45,540 nucleotides of DNA from Pseudanabaena mucicola FACHB-723 (GTDB taxonomy: Bacteria; Cyanobacteriota; Cyanobacteriia; Pseudanabaenales; Pseudanabaenaceae), in NCBI RefSeq assembly GCF_014696385.1, contig NZ_JACJQB010000028.1, positions 1 through 45,540 of the forward strand, read 5' to 3'. Numbering within the stretch: the first letter of the stretch is position 1; every line of letters starts with the position of its first letter. This document shows, piece by piece, positions 17,876 through 26,437 of this stretch. The notes below the pieces were generated by a model that saw only the letters and a program-made list of their open reading frames with translations, had not been told where the DNA came from and ran no database searches. The translations under genes and the position numbers were made by a program.

Positions 17876-20452
17876 TTAGTTCAACTTACGCTGAAATTCA
17901 AATGTGCGAAGCTCTTGTGGAGCAACTGGAACTGACAAGGTATTGATGTATTTGGTGATATCAGTTGCTGGAGTTGTACCAGTCTGTTCAGTAACAGAGC
18001 TTAAGCCTGAAGTGCCTGCAAAGAATGTGATGACTGAACCTGTCCCCGAATCAATTGCAGAACCCGTCACATGGCTGGTATCAATCACACCATTAGAAGC
18101 ATAGTCTTGTCCCCAGTTGTTACCATTGGGAGCAGCAGGAAATATAGATGAATTCAACACACCACTTTCCGTAATCACTACTTTGGTGGCATCTAGAATC
18201 AAGTTGCCAGAACCAGTTGGTGGGGTGGAAATATTTTGGTATTCGATCACGTAGCGGACAATGTTACCAGGAGCTGGCGTTTTATCCAAAGTGTCTAACG
18301 TACCATTACCACCCGATACGGCTGGTCCAGTGCCTAGCAACACCTGTGATTTTTTGGTCAATCTCAAGAAGCCAGTGTAAACCCGATTAATCGTTTCATT
18401 GAAAGATTCTCCAGTGTCGAGAGTCCCGTTACCAGCATTAGCCCCAGCACCCGTATCAGAGAAGGCAAGAATCGGTACTGGATAACCTCTATTTACTGCT
18501 GTATCAGTGGATAGACGAGTATTAGCAGGAAGATCGACCTCGACAGTATAATCTACCGATGAATTGGATGGAATTGTGGGAATTTGGATAGAAACACCAC
18601 TAGTGAAAACAAATAATCCGTTAGTTAGATCATAGGTATATACCGCAACCTGAGAACCGTAGGTTAAAGTTACTTCTGTACCATCTGGTAAATCCGTTAT
18701 TGTGTCTGGGGCGATAGGACGCACCAAAATATTGGTTAATGTGGTTGTTGGCGCATTCAGAGTATTCGTAAAGGTAATAGAATCAGGATCAAATGTCGAT
18801 GGTATGGTGGCATCAGGCACAAGACCAGGAGGTACAGTTGTTGACTTGTTAGTGAAGTCATCATTGTTATCTGTTGGACCAACAGCGGCAGGACTATTTT
18901 GAGGTCCATTAAGGATTGCTCCTTCTGGAGCCAACGTTACAACGTTATTTTCACCACTAACACCTGTACCAGTGTTGTTGTTGTCGTTGTCTACGCCATC
19001 AGTGGCAGGATTAGCAACACCTATATTAGTAGCAGGATTAAAAACAGGCCCGACAGTACCGTCATTATTGAAGTTACTAGGGGTTTGGTCTCCAGATTCG
19101 TCATAGACTACGGTAGTGCCACCGACAGTCTGACCAAATAATTGAGCAATGTTATAGACATTGCCGCCAGTAGTTGCATTTAGACCAGTAGTTTCAACAG
19201 TGAAGGTAAAGCCTGTGGTGGTTGTACCTTTAGCGATTGGATCAGTAGCGTTTGGAGAATTAGGACCAGATGTAGCAAGATTCTTGATAAAACCAACTCG
19301 CGTAACAGTGGTCAAATCACCTGGAGCAGTGATTGTCCAAGCAGTCGCATCAGCAAGGGGATTAGTAGGGGTAATAGTGCTATAAACAACTGTCCAGCCT
19401 GTTGGAGCAGATGGCGCGGCATTCAGAACTGTATCGGTAGGAATAACATCAGACACCAATATTGTCTTGATTGTATTACCACCATTGATACCAGCAACTT
19501 TGATATTAGTACCTTCTAATTCTGCTGCGACGAGTGAAGGATCTGCGCCCACAGGAGCAGCATTGTCTACTCTCAGGGTCAAATTATATGGAACAAGGTA
19601 AGATGTGAAGTCAAGAGGTGTTGCACTGGTAGCAGTTCCTGCGGTCTTGAGAATAGCGGCAAAAGCTTGAGGTGTTGCACCAACCAATTGAGTTTGAACA
19701 GCACTCGCCTCACGCTCACCATTGACAGGAGCGCCAGTGGTTTCACCCGTAGTACCATCAGCAGCATCAACAGTAGCGAGATTACCTGTGCCAGAAACTG
19801 CTTGGTTTTGAGTGTCAGCACTATTGTCATTAGGAGGGGTATCACCTAGCTGCACCTTGATGGGCGCACCTGATGTCGCACTTAAGGCAACCGTGACAGG
19901 TACATGAACCTTGATAGTTCCACCAGGAAGGAGAACAGCGGCTTCTGCTTGAGCAAGAGTCCCGCCAACGATATCGCCAGAATCAGTTAATACCCCATTA
20001 CCATTGAGGTCAATATCGTAAGTAACTGTGCCAAGCGTTGCTGGCCCTGTGACAAGTGGCGTAGGAATAGTGACCGTAGTTGTATCGTTACCAACGTTGG
20101 TAATTAAGAAGTCATAGGTCAGAACGTCAGTGGGTAAAACAGGTGTCGTGGGGGTTGAGTCAGTTATACCATCAGGAACGTTGGTAATACCTGCAACTTC
20201 GGCAACGGTAGCTGTGACAGTATTTGAAGTGGCGTTGATTTGTGCGCCTGGTTGACTAGGGTCTTCGTAAGTTGCAGTAGCCGTGTTTCTGATTGTCTCA
20301 CCAGCCGCAGTTAGTGGAGCTGTTTGAGCTGATGCAATGAAAGGCACAAGTTGCCATGTCCCCCCAGCAACAAGTGCGGCTGTAAAAATATGGCGCAACG
20401 AGAGGGAAGTCTTTACCTTCCTGGAGTTGGTCTTTGTATTTGAATACTGCAT
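17876..20452 (-). CDS. Large exported DUF11-type repeat protein
   Basis: I place the start at ATG 20452 (858 aa, 'MQYSNTKTNS') because AGGAA lies 5 nt upstream; an in-frame TTG at 20476 would add eight residues. A signal peptide spans about 1-44 (ending ASAQTA). The rest is rich in Thr, Asn, Gly and Val, almost free of Cys, and built of repeating beta-sandwich stretches: 'NTATATYEDPSQPGAQINATSNTVTATV', 'VLTYDFLITNVGNDTTTVTI', 'NIVRYVIEYQNIS'. Asp/Asn-rich segments such as 'DGVDNDNNNTGTG', 'DLNGNGVLTDSGD' and 'GNGTLDTGES' look like calcium-binding loops. It is a probable fibre or S-layer-like subunit and is the first gene of the surface cluster, preceded by a 640-bp AT-rich leader. The final strand is 'RTFEFQRKLN'. 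The closest known type is the cyanobacterial DUF11-containing proteins of unknown role. Confidence 0.82.
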   Translation of the reverse strand: MQYSNTKTNSRKVKTSLSLRHIFTAALVAGGTWQLVPFIASAQTAPLTAAGETIRNTATATYEDPSQPGAQINATSNTVTATVAEVAGITNVPDGITDSTPTTPVLPTDVLTYDFLITNVGNDTTTVTIPTPLVTGPATLGTVTYDIDLNGNGVLTDSGDIVGGTLAQAEAAVLLPGGTIKVHVPVTVALSATSGAPIKVQLGDTPPNDNSADTQNQAVSGTGNLATVDAADGTTGETTGAPVNGEREASAVQTQLVGATPQAFAAILKTAGTATSATPLDFTSYLVPYNLTLRVDNAAPVGADPSLVAAELEGTNIKVAGINGGNTIKTILVSDVIPTDTVLNAAPSAPTGWTVVYSTITPTNPLADATAWTITAPGDLTTVTRVGFIKNLATSGPNSPNATDPIAKGTTTTGFTFTVETTGLNATTGGNVYNIAQLFGQTVGGTTVVYDESGDQTPSNFNNDGTVGPVFNPATNIGVANPATDGVDNDNNNTGTGVSGENNVVTLAPEGAILNGPQNSPAAVGPTDNNDDFTNKSTTVPPGLVPDATIPSTFDPDSITFTNTLNAPTTTLTNILVRPIAPDTITDLPDGTEVTLTYGSQVAVYTYDLTNGLFVFTSGVSIQIPTIPSNSSVDYTVEVDLPANTRLSTDTAVNRGYPVPILAFSDTGAGANAGNGTLDTGESFNETINRVYTGFLRLTKKSQVLLGTGPAVSGGNGTLDTLDKTPAPGNIVRYVIEYQNISTPPTGSGNLILDATKVVITESGVLNSSIFPAAPNGNNWGQDYASNGVIDTSHVTGSAIDSGTGSVITFFAGTSGLSSVTEQTGTTPATDITKYINTLSVPVAPQELRTFEFQRKLN

Positions 20453-21116
20453 TGTGTTCCTGACTTGATAGAGCAATGGCTATTTAGACTGTTTCTAAGT
20501 AATATGAGAAGCTTTTTAGCAGTCGTCAATGTGGATTCAAGAATATTTCCTGAAACCTTGTTTTTTATTTATTTCTGTATATTCGGTTAATAATTTACCC
20601 AAATAATCGCCAAAAGTTACAACCAATGATCGATATTTTAACTATTCATAGTTGTTGCTGATTTATGAGTGATAAACAAATATTTTTATATAAATTTTAC
20701 TCGTAAAATTTATATTCTTACTTATTACTGAAATTATCGGTATTTTCAAAAGATAGCTTAAGTAGTTAAAAAGCATATTGAAAAAGATTTTTTCGGTTTT
20801 TGTTTATTGGAAAATAATATAGCTTTAAACCATCAATAAATATCAAGATAATTTTTGTGAGGACTTATTGTAAACTGAAAAAATTAAGGTGAAACAGAAA
20901 AAATATAAAGTTAAAGTGATTATTTTGCTGGCAAATTATTTATGTTGAGACAGCATCTAAAATCTTATTGTTTTATGATTTTTTGCAAAAAAAGCAATCT
21001 CAAGTAATCGACTAAAAGAGAATAGTCGTAAATCATTTTCACTAATGATTTACAAATTTGTGGATATGTGTTTATGAGAATCTATGAAAAAATGCGTATT
21101 ATCGGAATGCGAGATA
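20453..21116. promoter_or_regulatory. AT-rich upstream region of the surface cluster
   Basis: This long, very AT-rich gap lies between the NERD gene's stop and the first DUF11 gene. It contains no convincing ORF. It has a 13-bp-arm hairpin at 20688-20715 (TATAAATTTTAC / GTAAAATTTATA) in a region expected to be the 5' leader on the minus strand. A second hairpin at 21028-21053 (GTAAATCATT / AATGATTTAC) is positioned to end the NERD transcript. The cluster promoter should lie here, but I cannot place it. Confidence 0.5.
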
Positions 21117-22139
21117 TTAGTCTATAGAATTAATGTGGAACAATCTTGAAGTTTTGCATTTCTCACATTCACTAAAAAATTGCAAGCCACTTTTGCGGAT
21201 TCTTTCACGATCGCAACAGGTTGGGCAAGTATTTTTGATGGGTGTGTTCTTGCCACAGGCATTGCATTTAAAGAAGTAACTATGCACGTATGCGATCGCA
21301 ATATTAGGGCTTTGACAGTGAGTGCAAGTATTTTTTGTGGTTATTGCGACGGGCTTAGCAACTGGCTTAGGTGGGGGGTCTGGCTTAGGTAGGCGACGCG
21401 AAGAGGTGGGGATAATCTTTTTTGGTGGTGGTGATTGTGGCGTTGCGATCGCAATATTTTGCATTGGGCTATCAACCAAAGGTTTGTTTTTGACAGGTTG
21501 ATGATGCGCCAACAAGAATTTACTGATTTTTGAGATTTCTTCTTTATTAAGTTCATAGGCAGTCTCTAAACTGAGATTAAAAAGACTACTTTTTTTGCGA
21601 TATTCCGATGCGATCGCCTTGATCTTTTCTGGAACTTGGTCAGCTTTACAAACAATATCCAGCTTGTCATTTGCGGGACGATTGATAATTCCAGAATCAG
21701 AAATTGCCACTAACACATCAATCGGCATCTTTGTAAAATGGGATTGCATCCCAAACAACATCTTATTGAGTAAGCTCTCAACATGATCTTCTAAATAATC
21801 TTTGAGAAACTTTCCCTGTCGCTGAGCTTGAAAAATTGGCGAAGGCATTCCTTGCCAATCATTATTAAACCAGCGCTTCCATTCCCCAAGTTCATTCACC
21901 TCAACGCGAGTGGTGACACTTTTACTTTCAATGATCACTATTCCATATTGATATAAAATCAAGTGATCAATCTGACAAACATCCTCATCTTTTTTGAAAC
22001 GGAGATTGTTAAAAATTAGAAATTGTGGATCATCCTTAAATTCTCTTTTGAGATAGAAAGCGAGCTGAGACTCAGCGCAATATCCTGCTTGTTCAAGCTT
22101 GTTAGTTGACTCAATGCTATCTAGTTCTTTAATAACCAT
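21117..22139 (-). CDS. NERD-domain protein with C-terminal zinc ribbons
   Basis: This is a 340-residue soluble protein. Residues about 20-130 match the NERD (nuclease-related) fold: 'FLIFNNLRF...VCQIDHLILYQYGIVIIESKSVTTRVEVNELGEW', where the D and E-x-K of the restriction-endonuclease-like core are visible ('QIDHL', 'IIESKS'). A proline-rich linker follows (about 240-265). The C-terminus has paired CxxC motifs (CTHC, CNAC, CPTC, CEKC), enough for two zinc ribbons. NERD proteins are linked to DNA processing and, in some genomes, plasmid or defence functions; the role here is unknown. It stands alone between hairpins. Confidence 0.8.
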   Translation of the reverse strand: MVIKELDSIESTNKLEQAGYCAESQLAFYLKREFKDDPQFLIFNNLRFKKDEDVCQIDHLILYQYGIVIIESKSVTTRVEVNELGEWKRWFNNDWQGMPSPIFQAQRQGKFLKDYLEDHVESLLNKMLFGMQSHFTKMPIDVLVAISDSGIINRPANDKLDIVCKADQVPEKIKAIASEYRKKSSLFNLSLETAYELNKEEISKISKFLLAHHQPVKNKPLVDSPMQNIAIATPQSPPPKKIIPTSSRRLPKPDPPPKPVAKPVAITTKNTCTHCQSPNIAIAYVHSYFFKCNACGKNTPIKNTCPTCCDRERIRKSGLQFFSECEKCKTSRLFHINSID

Positions 22140-22209
22140 AGTCTTGGGGTAGCGCTAGACCGTGCTTCTAGGGCTTTGCACTCAAATTCAAATTTTTAAA
22201 CCTTACGTA

Positions 22210-22261
22210 ACAGAAGAAAATGTAGTGACAATTCATGAATTGTCACTACATTTTCTTCTGT
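22210..22261. terminator. 52-bp perfect palindrome after pnp
   Basis: The sequence is fully self-complementary around ATTCATGAAT, with outer arms ACAGAAGAAAATGTAGTGAC and its complement. It starts 11 bp beyond the pnp stop on the minus strand and precedes the NERD gene start. Probably a terminator or a site for mRNA 3'-end processing. Because pnp encodes the 3' exonuclease itself, feedback on its own mRNA is possible. Confidence 0.75.
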
Positions 22262-22272
22262 ATTCAGCGCTA

Positions 22273-24420
22273 TTATTCGTTAGTAGCGGCGGCAGCAGCC
22301 CTTGCGGCGGCGGCTTCATCGGGATGGATACCCAAGCGAGTTAGGTTAAACCGTCCACGATTATCCACTTCCCGAATCTTGATCAGGACTTCATCACCAA
22401 CGGCAACTTCATCTTCAACCTTGCCGACACGCCCCTCGGCAAGTTGGGAAATATGTACCATTCCTTCTTTACCAGGAAGGAACTCGACAAATGCACCAAT
22501 GGGGATGATACGGGTAACTTTCCCGAGGTAGACATCACCAGAACCAACACGACGAGTCATATTTTCAATGATCCGTTTTGCCCTAATTGCACCATCTCCA
22601 TTCATCGAGGAGATCATCACTGTGCCATCGTCTTCGATGTCAATCTTCGCGCCAGTTTCCTCAGTGATACCCTTGATGTTTTTACCACCAGGTCCAATGA
22701 TCATGCCGATTTGTTCTGGATCAATGCGAATGGTGAGTAGACGTGGTGCATAGGGAGATAGGGTTGGTCTTGGCTCGGAGAGCAATTCCAACATCTTGCC
22801 CATGATGTGTGCGCGACCAGTTTTAGCTTGGGTAATAGCAGCTCGCACGGTGTCCATGGAAATACTGGTGATTTTCATATCCATTTGCAGGGCCGTGATA
22901 CCAGTATCTGTACCCGCAACCTTGAAGTCCATATCACCAAGGAAGTCTTCAATACCTTGAATATCGGTAAGGATACGCACTTCATCGCCTTCCTTAATTA
23001 GCCCCATGGCAACTCCACTTACGGGCTTGGAAATAGGAACACCTGCATCCATTAGGGCTAGGGTAGAACCACAGACAGAACCCATAGAGGTAGAACCATT
23101 GGAAGATAGAACTTCAGATACAACGCGAAGGATGTAAGGGAATTGATCTTTGGGTGGTAGCACTGGTAAGAGTGCGCGTTCAGCTAAAGCGCCGTGACCA
23201 ATCTCACGACGACCAGGGGAGCGCATGGGGCGGGCTTCGCCAACGGAATAGGGTGGGAAGTTGTAGTGGTGCATGTACCGCTTTTTAGCATCGGGATGCA
23301 AATCGTCAAGTTCTTGGGCATCGCCAGGTGTACCAAGGGTGGCGATGGAGAGAACTTGAGTCAAGCCACGATTAAAAAGACCGCTACCATGGACGCGAGG
23401 AATAACGCTGACTTCTGTGGAAATAGGGCGAACTTCATCGAGTTTGCGTCCATCGATCCGCACGTTCTGCTCAATGACTTGCGATCGCATTAATTTTTTG
23501 GTGAGATCTTTGTAAGTGGCACTGACCACTTTCTTATCGGCAGCTAGTTTGACAGGATCTTCATCGGGCAACGCGGCAATCGCCTCTACCAGCTCAGCCT
23601 TGATGGCATCAAGGGCAGCATCACGAATATTGCGATCTTTTTCACAGCTAGCGACCACCTGCGCGACTTTATCTTTAACCAAATTGGCAATAAAGTTTTC
23701 TAGGGTTGGATCGGTTTCAGGAGGAGTGAGATCGGCGGGGGCAATGCCTAGCTCTTCAATTAACTGGAGTTGGAACTTAATCAATTCTTGAACTGCTTCA
23801 TAACCAAAGTCGATCGCTTCGATCATGTCAGCTTCAGGCAACTGATTCGCTCCTGCTTCCACCATGATGATGCCTTCCGCAGTACCAGCTACTACGAGGT
23901 CAAGATCACCTGCTTCGACTTCGGCATAGGTGGGATTAATGATAAATTCATCACCGACCAAACCAACTCGTACACCTGCCATTGGCCCCATAAATGGTAA
24001 ACCAGCGATCAAAGCAGCAATGGATGCACCTGTGACGGCTAAAACATCGGGCGGTACTTTTTCGTCAATCGCCATGGTGGTGGCGACAATTTGCACGTCA
24101 TCACGCAACCAATTAGGAAAAAGTGGACGCATGGGGCGATCGATTAATCGGCAAGTTAGGGTTGCCTTTTCGGGAGGTCTACCTTCACGACGCAGGAATC
24201 CTCCGGGGATGCGACCTGCTGCATATAGGCGCTCTTCATAATCAACAAGCAGTGGCACAAAATCAACGCCTTCGCGAGCAGGACCTCTGGTCGCTGTCAC
24301 TAATATTGCTGTTTCCCCACACTGGACTAATACTGAGCCGCCAGCTTGAGGGGCAAACGTGCCAATTCTTAATTTAATTTCCCTGCCATAAAAAGGGATA
24401 ATTTTTGTTACGGCATCCAT
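22273..24420 (-). CDS. pnp: Polyribonucleotide nucleotidyltransferase (PNPase)
   Basis: This 715-residue enzyme performs phosphate-dependent 3'-5' RNA degradation and the reverse polymerisation. The first RNase PH core has '[10 protein letters not shown]'-type residues ('[30 protein letters not shown]'). An alpha-helical linker follows, then the second core with '[25 protein letters not shown]' and the active-site region '[25 protein letters not shown]'. The C-terminus has a KH domain (about 560-623, GxxG as GPGG near 577) and an S1 domain (about 624-695). Full family length with a short Ala-rich tail. The ATG at 24420 gives the conserved N-terminus. It is transcribed divergently from the universal stress protein gene. 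Confidence 0.97.
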   Translation of the reverse strand: MDAVTKIIPFYGREIKLRIGTFAPQAGGSVLVQCGETAILVTATRGPAREGVDFVPLLVDYEERLYAAGRIPGGFLRREGRPPEKATLTCRLIDRPMRPLFPNWLRDDVQIVATTMAIDEKVPPDVLAVTGASIAALIAGLPFMGPMAGVRVGLVGDEFIINPTYAEVEAGDLDLVVAGTAEGIIMVEAGANQLPEADMIEAIDFGYEAVQELIKFQLQLIEELGIAPADLTPPETDPTLENFIANLVKDKVAQVVASCEKDRNIRDAALDAIKAELVEAIAALPDEDPVKLAADKKVVSATYKDLTKKLMRSQVIEQNVRIDGRKLDEVRPISTEVSVIPRVHGSGLFNRGLTQVLSIATLGTPGDAQELDDLHPDAKKRYMHHYNFPPYSVGEARPMRSPGRREIGHGALAERALLPVLPPKDQFPYILRVVSEVLSSNGSTSMGSVCGSTLALMDAGVPISKPVSGVAMGLIKEGDEVRILTDIQGIEDFLGDMDFKVAGTDTGITALQMDMKITSISMDTVRAAITQAKTGRAHIMGKMLELLSEPRPTLSPYAPRLLTIRIDPEQIGMIIGPGGKNIKGITEETGAKIDIEDDGTVMISSMNGDGAIRAKRIIENMTRRVGSGDVYLGKVTRIIPIGAFVEFLPGKEGMVHISQLAEGRVGKVEDEVAVGDEVLIKIREVDNRGRFNLTRLGIHPDEAAAARAAAAATNE

Positions 24421-24702
24421 CTATAATCTACTTCCGTTTTGACTTTTTTCTCGTTATATATCTCGAATGGTAGCACTGATGTAGTAAGGTCTGTTGATTA
24501 TCGGGCTTGATTGCCGCAAAAAACGAAGATAGAGGCGTTACAAGTACCTATAGAAAAGCTTAGTAGCGATCGCATGTTAAAAATTAAGAAATTTAAATCT
24601 TGTCAGGCTCTTTTGATTATTAAAATGGAGTCAAGAAAGTAAAAATTTCTTAAATTCAACTTCAATGTTTACAAATTTGAATCGCAAGGCTAGGTAGGAA
24701 TT
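24421..24702. promoter_or_regulatory. Divergent pnp / usp intergenic region
   Basis: A 282-bp AT-rich spacer that must carry promoters for both directions. It holds a HIP1 octamer near 24566 and an 11-bp inverted repeat (TTAAGAAATTT at 24584-24594, AAATTTCTTAA at 24643-24653). No coding potential was found. Confidence 0.45.
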
Positions 24703-25080
24703 ATGTTTAAGACTGTTTTATTTCCTCTAAACAGAAGTCAAGAAACCCGCCAAGCTGTAGACATAGCGATCGAGCTTATCCAAAAGTATCAGGCAGATCT
24801 ATATGTGTTGTCAGTTGCTGAGGCTGATAGTGATCGCCAACCATCGCAGGATCTGATCCAAGAGGTGCAATCTTATTTTTCGGAGGCGGGGATTGCGGTG
24901 AAGACAAAGGTTGCTGAAGGCAAGGCAGCTTTTGTGATCTGCGATTTTGCCGATGAAATTAATGCGGATCTGATTATTATGGGTTCGCGTGGAGTGAGCC
25001 TTTCTGAAGAGCATCCTGATGATAGTGTGAGCCAGAAAGTGATTAATCTCTCGCCTTGTCCTGTATTGGTTGTGCCATAA
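24703..25080 (+). CDS. Universal stress protein, UspA family
   Basis: This is a 125-residue single-domain protein. The N-terminal strand 'FKTVLFPLNRSQETRQAVDIAIELIQKY' and the ATP-type motif near the C-terminus ('IIMGSRGVSL...SVSQKVINLSPCPVLVVP', i.e. G-x2-G followed by S after about 12 residues) place it in the UspA fold. The spacing of the nucleotide loop departs from the usual G2xG9xG(S/T), so ATP binding is uncertain. AGGA precedes the ATG at 24703. Its stop codon lies inside the shared terminator with the convergent cysteine desulfurase gene. Usp proteins act in stress survival; the specific trigger is unknown. Confidence 0.88.
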   Translation: MFKTVLFPLNRSQETRQAVDIAIELIQKYQADLYVLSVAEADSDRQPSQDLIQEVQSYFSEAGIAVKTKVAEGKAAFVICDFADEINADLIIMGSRGVSLSEEHPDDSVSQKVINLSPCPVLVVP

Positions 25081-25109
25081 AAAAGGCGGCGCAATGCGCC
25101 GCCTTTTTT
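25079..25109. terminator. Shared bidirectional terminator, usp / cysteine desulfurase
   Basis: Stem AAAAAAGGCGGCGC / GCGCCGCCTTTTTT with an AAT loop. It fills the whole 27-bp gap between the two convergent genes and reaches into both TAA stop codons. The A- and T-runs give a terminator for each strand. Confidence 0.9.
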
Positions 25110-26250
25110 ATGGCAGTCTTTGGCAAATCTGGTGCATTACTTGGGCTGTCCACTCAATGTCGGCGATTTCGTTGGCTTTGCCAAGGGTAATCCGAATGCT
25201 ATTCTTTGCCTCGGTAGGGGAATAGCCCATGGCTAATAGGATCAAGCTAGGTTCGATCGCACCGCTACTACATGCCGACCCTGAACTAACCGCTATGCCT
25301 GCATAATTCATTTCGCGGACAAGGCGACGACCATCGATATATTTGTGATAAAAGCTGAGGTGATGCGGTAGTCGGTTAGCATTGCTTGCGCCTGTCGGAA
25401 TCAGGTCTGGGATATCCGCGACTAATGTGTATAGGTGATCGCGTAATTGAGTTAATCTTGCGGATTCAGTGATTAGTTCCCGTTCGGCAAGTTCGGCGGC
25501 CAAACCTAAGCCTGCGATCGCAGCGACAGCCTGTGTACCCGATCGCAAATTACGTTCCTGTCCACCGCCTTGGATCAGGGAAAATTGAGATCGCAATTTA
25601 GCGGTGATCGGATTAATATAGAGCGCTCCGATTCCCTGTGTGCCGTAGAACTTATGGGCGGATATGGAGAGTAAATCAATGGGTAAAGCTTGGACATCTA
25701 TCGCCATCTTGCCAATCGCCTGTACGGCATCAGTGTGGAATAATACCCCCGCATGACGACAAATTTGCCCTAGCTTCTCAATGGGCTGAATTGTCCCCAC
25801 TTCATTTTGGGCGGCGATCACCGATACCAGCACAGTATTCGGCTGGATTGCTTGTTCAAGATCTTGAGGATTGACGCGACCACGACGATCAACAGGTAGG
25901 CGGGTAATTTGCCAACCCTGCTGCTCTAGATATTGGGCAGGGACGCGGATGGCTGAATGTTCAACGGCAGAGATGATCATGTGCTGAGGCGTGAGATATT
26001 GTCGCGCCATGCCCATCACCACCATATTGTCCGATTCAGTCCCGCCCGATGTAAAAATAATTCCTTCAGGATCAGCATTGATCAGACTGGCTACTTGTAA
26101 ACGCGCTCGCTCAATCACCATGGTGGCGCGTTCACCCCACCAATGCAGGCTTGAGGGATTTCCCCATTGCGATCGCAACACCTCTGTCATCAGGTCAATG
26201 ACTTCTGGTCGCGTGGGGGTTGTAGCACCATGATCTAGGTATATTTGCAT
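25108..26250 (-). CDS. Cysteine desulfurase (NifS/IscS-type)
   Basis: This 380-residue PLP enzyme converts L-cysteine to alanine and passes sulfur as a persulfide for Fe-S clusters, thiamine or tRNA thiolation. Visible landmarks: 'YLDHGATTPTRPEV' at the start, His98 in 'SAVEHSA' stacking on PLP, the PLP lysine Lys200 in 'SISAHKFYGTQGIGALYI', and the persulfide cysteine Cys327 in 'VSSGSACSSGAIEPS'. The short catalytic loop segment places it in group I (NifS/IscS) rather than SufS. No iscU or regulator gene is adjacent, so it stands alone. Confidence 0.95.
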   Translation of the reverse strand: MQIYLDHGATTPTRPEVIDLMTEVLRSQWGNPSSLHWWGERATMVIERARLQVASLINADPEGIIFTSGGTESDNMVVMGMARQYLTPQHMIISAVEHSAIRVPAQYLEQQGWQITRLPVDRRGRVNPQDLEQAIQPNTVLVSVIAAQNEVGTIQPIEKLGQICRHAGVLFHTDAVQAIGKMAIDVQALPIDLLSISAHKFYGTQGIGALYINPITAKLRSQFSLIQGGGQERNLRSGTQAVAAIAGLGLAAELAERELITESARLTQLRDHLYTLVADIPDLIPTGASNANRLPHHLSFYHKYIDGRRLVREMNYAGIAVSSGSACSSGAIEPSLILLAMGYSPTEAKNSIRITLGKANEIADIEWTAQVMHQICQRLP

Positions 26251-26263
26251 GAAATAATTTTAT

Positions 26264-26316
26264 CCTAAAGTCAAAAAAGAGGATCTGCTGAGCAGATCCT
26301 CTTTTTTGACTTTAGG
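26264..26316. terminator. 53-bp near-perfect palindrome
   Basis: The 26-nt arms are perfect around a single central G (inner arms GGATCTGCT / AGCAGATCC, outer arms with A6/T6 and CCTAAAGTC). It lies just upstream of the cysteine desulfurase start and after the MITE on the tatD side. The T6 run allows termination on either strand. Confidence 0.75.
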
Positions 26317-26336
26317 CGATATTTTCTAGTTGGCTC

Positions 26337-26437
26337 TAAGTAACTGGGCTCAATTAAATATAAAACCCTAAAACCTGTGGTGCACGCGCAGCGTGCGCCA
26401 CAGGTTTTAGCTCTAATTTTTAATTATGCCTAGCTAC
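26337..26437. mobile_element. MITE-like palindromic element, copy 1
   Basis: A ~101-bp element starting TAAGTAACTGGGC and ending GCCTAGCTAC. Its core is a 20-bp-arm hairpin at 26368-26410 (CTAAAACCTGTGG and complement). It matches copy 2 at 36697-36800 over nearly its whole length, and its ends resemble the right end of the IS630 element at the left of the window. The right end lacks the terminal TTA found in copy 2. It supplies the stop codon of tatD. Confidence 0.8.

Noticed and set aside
5454-20452. A known secretion system (type V, usher or TonB receptor)
   Set aside because: No POTRA domain, TonB box or usher signature was visible in the barrel, and no chaperone, ATPase or passenger-cleavage motif is present.
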